Positions 58,709 to 64,000 of a stretch of DNA of 64,000 bases are shown piece by piece. Made by a program: the position numbers and the translations under genes. Numbering within the stretch: the stretch's first letter is position 1; every line of letters starts with the position of its first letter. The DNA comes from Chamaecyparis obtusa (Eukaryota > Streptophyta > Pinopsida > Cupressales > Cupressaceae). The stretch is from assembly GCA_027943335.1 (NCBI GenBank), contig BSBK01007746.1, positions 64,501 through 128,500 on the forward strand, in the 5' to 3' direction. The notes beneath the pieces were generated by a model. That model was given only the letters and a program-made list of their open reading frames with translations, was not told the origin of the DNA and searched no databases.

Positions 58709-61700
58709 ATGGCCACCAAATTCATGGGTTTCAATGGGTTGAACGGGATCACATCTAAATGGAAAAATTTGATAGATACATCCCTTAGATTCTACGATCT
58801 AGGCAATCTACACAGGAGATTGAATGAAGAGAACATCCATCCCATGACGCAAAAGCTCAAAGGTAGCGGCTTGGTTGAAGCTACTGGATTTCCCATTGTA
58901 GTGCAAGCTCTCGAGCTTATCTAGGAATGTATAACCAGATTCAACCCGGATACAAAATAGATTCTACTACTAGATGACATAGTTCTCATCTCCATTGACA
59001 AAGAGCCTATGCAGAACAGTCGTCGTATTCTAGAGCGAGCGGAGTTTTCAAATATGAACTTCTCGATTGCAATTTCAGAATACAATGAGAAGAAGATGAG
59101 ATGGAGGAAAGAGATCATGAGCTCGTGGTTTTGGAAGGCTAGGAGCATGAAGGGAAAAGTGCCAAAGAGGCTTTTTGGGACCAATCTAAAGGCTGAGATC
59201 ATCGACATCCTAGTGCTCCTTCAGAGGATAAAAGGTGAAAGTGATGCATTGAATTTTATAGAGCACTACTTTTTCTTGGTCCAGGGAATATGTGCCGAGC
59301 ACCACTATATAGATTGGACTCAAGTGGTAAGTAAAAATCTATCCAATTCCTTGAGTCTCACCAAGTTCCAGAACAAATTCTATATGTCTTCTTGTTTGAT
59401 ATATGTGTTAGCTACATTGCAAGTATGGCCAGGACTTCCTAGACTAGAAGAATATGAGGATGACGTGAAAATTTATGATTTCTTCCCTCGTTTGAAATTA
59501 TAGAATAGCTATACTGAGTTTATTAGAGTCAATGACTCATTTACAATGAGGTTGTGCAGAGAATTAAAAGGATGCCCATAGTGGAGGTTCTCGCCAGAGG
59601 CCATGGAATTCATCACCCAATTTGGGAGCTTCTTTATCCAATTTTCTAGTTTCTCATACCTTCATCTTGCAGGTTTTGATGACTTCCCCATGAAGCTATC
59701 GAGGTTCCCCAATGACATAATTGTTCTTGTAGAAGGAATCTGGTAGATGTTGCAAGTGAACTTGATCAACACGGGAATCAAGAAGAAAGGCTGTGAATTC
59801 CCTATTACCATTGGAGCTCATAGCTATGCGTTGAGGTCAAATTCTAAGAATGTGATGAAGGAGTTTGAGAGAAGATATGAACTAGAAGTATATGAAGTTT
59901 TGAGTCCTCAATTTTATCCAATGGGCTATGCTAGGAATCACCTCCAGATTGGCACTATGGTCAAGTACATTCCCAAACTTGAAGATTATTGGGCCAACTG
60001 CAAGGATATGTTAGATAGTTGGGAAATATTTTACTCCAGGTTGACTATTGAACAAATCAAGTTGTTCAATGTCAACATTAATGTTCAAGGCATCATCGAT
60101 GATGGAGAGCATATGTATACTGACACATATAGAGATCAGATCAAGCCCTATCCTATGAGCTCAAAGCTAGTTCAAGGTCAAGCTATAGAAGATTTGGAGA
60201 CCTTAACGACTAAAGTCATGAGAAGAACTGATAAGTGGGTTTAGTGGATGATGGGAAGGAGAAAGAGGTCTAGCAAGCCTACCCCTTAACAAGCTCCTAT
60301 AGTCGAGCCGGTGAGTGCTCCTACATCCTCCTCTTTTCCAGTGTCATCTGTGGCCAAAGGACCAACTCAACAAGTAGGTGGAGATGATGAACCACCTAAA
60401 AAATAAATCCCACTTGAAAAGACTTGTGGAGCAGGTTCATCTCCTGTCATCGGTTCAAATGAAGAAGCTGAAGTGGAGAAACCCAACAAGCCAATAGAAG
60501 AAACTGTTGAGGCCGCGAAACTAGAGTAGAAAGCACAAGGGGGAACCACTGAAACACAAGGAGGAACTCCCACTTAAGAGGCTCCTAAAATATTTGAGGT
60601 TGGTGATGATAGTAGCAGCTTAGAAACTGATGAGATAGATGAGCATTTGGGGTCTCCTTAAAAGGAAAAGAGCATTTCTTCTCTGTAGATTAATCCTTTC
60701 GCTTCCAAGCCTAAAGCTTCTCCTCCTATTATCAGAAAATTATTTGTGGAAGACCTATGTTTTGCGATGAAGGTTACAAGCATAGAATCATGGATTGATA
60801 ACACCATAGAGTGGAAGAGAAAGAGAGCCAAGCTAGGCACTCCTAGTGGTGAGATTCTTTCACAAGCAATGTAGTTAGGCCTAGTCGAGAGCAAGGTTAA
60901 GAAGTCTAGGACTCTGACCACTCTTGGTCGAGATCCAGACATAGGTCACTTGACTATGGAAATAGCCAAGCCATTAAAAGATGGTAGAATCAAAGATCTT
61001 ACTACCTCAGATTTTGCACTCTAGTCTTTAGACATGGGCCTTGTTTGCCATGACACGAAAGTGGACCTGTGGAATTCTAGCAATGTCTTGATCGAAGAAG
61101 AGCTCAAAGAGATCAAAATTAAAAAGACTCAGCTCAAGGTAGAGATCAAAGAAATGACCACCTTCATCAAGAAGTTGGTCACTCCTGTAGCAAGCCTTTT
61201 GGGTTCTCTAACAATGTTTGATCCTACTATAGTAGAGAACCAAGTGATACTCGCTAAGTTGTAGGAAGATAGACATTTCGGGCATATTGGAAGGAGATGG
61301 ATCAAATGACTCAAATCTGAAGGTCTGGTAGCCATTGAGCAACTTGGAAATGTCTTTTTATAGTTAAAAGTAGAAAAAGAATCCCTCAAAGGACATATGC
61401 TGACACTAACAATGGAGAGGTTGAGGTGTGAAGAGTGCATGGTGCTTCTACACTGGCCGGTTGCAATGAAGACCAAAGATGCAATCAAAGCCAATATATT
61501 GTAGAAAGGGGATGAACCTCTCATCAAATGGCTCCAAGGAGTTGAATTCAAAATGGAGATGATAATCAAAGAAGAGGCAGTAATGAAGGCAACCGACGAA
61601 GAAGTCACTAAAGAACAAAGTAAGATCTTTGTATACTTGATAGGTCTTCACTCTGAGTCTCAAGCTAGAGGAGATGGAAAGAGCCCTATTGGTATAGCCA

Positions 61701-61993
61701 ACATGTAGAAGGTGTTCTTTGACTATTTGGACCAGCTCGTAGAATCATCTAGATCTCACCTAGATAGAATTCCTAATCTAAAACAACTCAGAGGATGCAT
61801 ATACAAAGCCATGATGAAGATGCAACCCCGGAAAGATGTTGCAAAAAGGATAGAGAAGGATCATGCTTGTTGGCTCATAAGATTGAAGAACGTGTACATC
61901 CCAGATTCTAAAAGGATGATTCTGATACTTGCGGCCACCAAGGCTCATAAAGCCAAGTTGGAGAAGGCGAAGAAGCTAGCAAAGAGAAAATAG
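58709..61993 (+). pseudogene. Unknown 1,095-codon protein, copy 2
   Basis: From the ATG at 58709 to the TAG at 61991 the frame never shifts, yet I count about 19 internal stops: 14 TAG, 4 TAA, 1 TGA. All can be reached from Gln or Arg codons by one C-to-T change. The first ~500 codons match copy 1 (YIDW-x5-NLS, KFYMSSCLIYVLA, FIQFSSFSYLHLAGF, LEDYWANC). A Pro/Glu-rich linker follows (about 60250-60690). The C-terminal ~430 codons are charged with coiled-coil stretches (around 61085-61160) and end in a Lys-rich tail. No membrane segment or enzyme motif is visible. A structural, gag-like role is possible but unproven. Confidence 0.75.
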
Positions 61994-62175
61994 TTTTCCC
62001 CCTCTTTCTTTTTGATACACATTGTAAAATCGGTAAATGGCCACTTTTCATTTACCGACTCTATAGAATATGATTCGATTTAGTTGATTTTGTAATGGCT
62101 TAACTCTTGAAGCCTATATGTAATACTCTGAAAATCAATGAAAAGGTGGGTTAAATTTTGGTGTAAAATACATCT

Positions 62176-62763
62176 TGTTGCGGAGTCAATCTGGATGGGT
62201 TTTGTGCCATTTATTTACTATTCCATGCATTTGTGAGTTGGAATATTTGTTTCCCTTAAAGCTAGATTGGAATTAGCAAATAGATGAAGTTCTATTTCTC
62301 TTCTTTAGTGTAGTTAACCGATAGTGATTGGAGTATCACTTGAAGGTTGGGGAATACATATATGTCCTATTTTAGATTAGTTTCACCCGTATTGTTTTAT
62401 TACATTCCATTACTTCAAGTAGAGTTCATTGATGCATTGCCACTGGTGTGAATTCATAAGCATTGTGAAATCATAGAGTTGGTTAGGATTTAGAAATCAA
62501 ATTCACTACCTTTATTAGTTTCTCATCGAGGGCTAATTTGATTACCTCTACTATTCTCTAGTTAAGAACATACCCCCATTAGGATTTAGAACAAACAAAA
62601 TTCATTTCATATCTTCACATAAGGGAGCTATACCTATTAAAATTAAGAGGGAAGTTAGTTGAATAGTTAACAACTTTCCAACTGTTCATATTCACATTGT
62701 TTCTTAAGGATATTTTGGGCAAATAAAGAGTTAAATCTAAAAAGAAAAATCTATTTACCAACA
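62176..62763 (+). repeat. Possible 3' LTR of copy 2
   Basis: Starts TGTTGCGGAGTCAATC and ends ACCAACA. The start resembles the copy 1 unit (TGTGGAGACCTTAATC) and the length is nearly equal. A purine-rich GAAAAGGTGGG lies about 35 bp upstream. It has no recognisable partner at the left end beyond TGTTGC. Confidence 0.4.
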
Positions 62764-62768
62764 CATTA

Positions 62769-62967
62769 TAAGAAGAAATCCAACAATAGAGACCCTTTTT
62801 CTATCTCCCTAGCAGCTACCAGAAGCAGAAACAAAGCAGAAGTAGGAGTCAAAATAAAAACCCCAGGAAAGAAGAGGGCCAGCTAGATCAGGCAAGAAAC
62901 TAGCAAAAACATTATGGATGGGACACATATGACCATCCATGTAGCCCACACCTCCAATAAGAAATGA
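62769..62967 (+). pseudogene. LINE ORF1, C-terminal end
   Basis: Continues ORF1 after the target duplication in the expected frame with a Lys/Arg-rich tail and one TAG (near 62884). It ends at TGA 62965-62967. That stop overlaps the ORF2 start as ATGA. Confidence 0.8.
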
Positions 62968-64000
62968 AAGTCATCTCTTGGAACATTCATGGGCTAAATA
63001 GATCACACAAGCAAGATTTTAGTAGAAACATGATAAGGTATCACAGACCTGATATTTTCTTAATCCAGGAAACTAAGATGCAGAAGGAAAAGCTTGAGTG
63101 CATCAGATTTTGTAAAGCCATGGAAAACAAAGCTACCAATTCAGATGGTGTCTCTCAAGGTCTCATGAATTTGTGGAATCCAAACCACCTCAGAACTAAA
63201 GTCATCTATGAAGGAGGTAACCTTCTTCTTATGCAATTTACTAAAACAAAAGATAATGAAAGTTGGTTTATATTCAACATTTATGCTCCTAACTCCAAAA
63301 AAGATAGAAAGGTCTATTGGAATAAGATCAGAATGACCCTGACTTCCTTTAATCTTCCTAAGGGCATTATCATGGGGGATTTCAATACTCCCCTAAAAGA
63401 AGGGGAAAAACAAGGAGGAATTCCCCCTGACATGGAAAATAGGCAAGACTTAATGGACTTCATCAATAACCAAGCTCTTCTTGACATGGACCTCCAAGGA
63501 GCTGACTTCACCTAGTCCAATAGGCATGTTGGTAAGGATTGTATCCAAGTCCGTTTGGACCGAGCCCTGATTTCTTCAGATTGGTTGAACCTCTACACTC
63601 TCAACCTTTCAGCATTGGCTCATGCTAGATCTGATCACTCCCCTATCTTTCTCTCCCTAGACCAAATAGCTAAGAAAATGAACTTCCCCTTCAGATTTGA
63701 AAAAATGTGGACCTCGCACCCTAATTTTCTAAACAAAATCAAAGAATGGTGGAACATAGATGTTGAGGGCACTGCTATGTTTAGAGTGGCAAGAAAGCTA
63801 AGGAATGTCAAATTCAATGTCAAAATTTGGAATAAAGAAGAATTTGGTCATATCTTTACCTCCAAAGACAAGACTCTTAAAGACCTAAATCTTATTCAAG
63901 ATGAAATCCAAAAATAGGGGTATGATGAAGAAAGATTGAACAAGGAGAAATCTATCCTTTTAGACTATCACAACATCATCAGAAAGGAGGAAACTTTTTG
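62964..64000 (+). pseudogene. LINE ORF2, endonuclease part
   Basis: Starts MKVISWNIHGL, the first motif of the apurinic-type endonuclease of L1 elements, followed by QETK, FNIYAPN, MGDFNTPL and SDHSPI. These supply the catalytic Asn, Glu, Asp/Asn and Asp/His set that nicks target DNA. In-frame stops are TAG at 63513-63515, at the Trp of the conserved FTWSN-type motif, and TAG near 63915. There is no frameshift. The reverse transcriptase would follow beyond the window. The LINE is intact in layout but not functional in this copy. Confidence 0.9.

Larger units (their letters stand above)
57459..62763 (+). mobile_element. Unknown-family element, copy 2, inside a LINE
   Basis: 5,305 bp, TGTTGC...CCAACA, with a perfect 5-bp target duplication and precise interruption of LINE ORF1. 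These ends are typical of integrase-mediated insertion. However, I find no protease, RT, RNase H or integrase motif, and the first ~1.2 kb and last ~0.77 kb do not look like a direct repeat. The only trace of LTR structure is that TGTTGC recurs at 62176, which would give a 588-bp 3' LTR, close to the 589-bp unit at the end of copy 1. The interior holds one 1,095-codon frame plus a minus-strand gene-like fragment. Confidence 0.8.

Noticed and set aside
58709..61993. Alternative genetic code with TAG as Gln
   Set aside because: TAG also appears at a conserved Trp in the LINE and as the terminal stop of the receptor kinase; methylation-driven C-to-T change explains all cases.
1..64000. CRISPR array, bacterial operon, tRNA or rRNA genes
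   Set aside because: No regularly spaced repeats, no tRNA cloverleaf or rRNA segments recognised; gene structure is clearly that of a plant nuclear genome.

Overview
The window looks like repeat-dominated nuclear DNA of a seed plant. It is AT-rich, has long introns, degraded genes and several nested families of retrotransposons. A gymnosperm, perhaps a non-pine conifer, is my best guess, based on the style of the Ty3-type element (reverse transcriptase motif Y-x-DD with x probably Gln) and the heavy C-to-T decay. This is inference; no marker gene fixes the species. Almost nothing here is an intact gene. The one short open frame that could be a working host gene lies at 29180-29581.

Layout, left to right. 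1-49: TACA microsatellite. 481-5110: decayed non-autonomous LTR retrotransposon with a gag-like region, four damaged zinc knuckles and an acidic unknown ORF in place of pol. 6783-7773: CA microsatellite abutting a 940-bp imperfect palindrome. 8401-22727: first copy (A) of a malectin-like/LRR receptor kinase gene, a pseudogene split by a complete 12.5-kb Ty3-type element (10043-22590; LTRs of about 2.76 kb). 22728-27779: region around the first copy of an unrecognised protein family, with its own promoter-like leader and an LTR-like 3' end. 29180-29581: small ORF. 30050-31000: A-rich low-complexity DNA. 31973-32097: MITE-like element. 32333-45545: second copy (B) of the receptor kinase gene, readable from signal peptide to C-terminus but broken, and split by a complete 5.5-kb Ty1-type element on the minus strand (39393-44862; 494-bp LTRs). 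49472-49584: orphan exon. 51301-52055: solo LTR. About 56040 to the window end: an L1-type LINE whose ORF1 is split by a 5.3-kb element (57459-62763) holding the second copy of the unrecognised family as one 1,095-codon frame.

Four insertions are resolved to the base with 5-bp target duplications: CATAC/CGTAC (Ty3 element in gene A), CTAAT (Ty1 element in gene B), ATCAT (solo LTR) and CATTA (unknown element in the LINE). For genes A and B and for the LINE, removing the insert plus one duplication copy makes the host reading frame continuous, which independently confirms the borders.

The most interesting signals are: (1) the two-copy unknown protein family carried by retrotransposon-like elements that have no recognisable pol and no recognisable 5' LTR; (2) long coding frames broken almost only by TAG, with very few indels, as expected from deamination of methylated cytosine at CAG (CHG) sites; (3) an extra RNase H placed between protease and reverse transcriptase in the Ty3 element; (4) the 940-bp palindrome; and (5) independent inactivation of two paralogous receptor kinase genes. 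All comparisons were done by eye; alignments and database searches were not possible.
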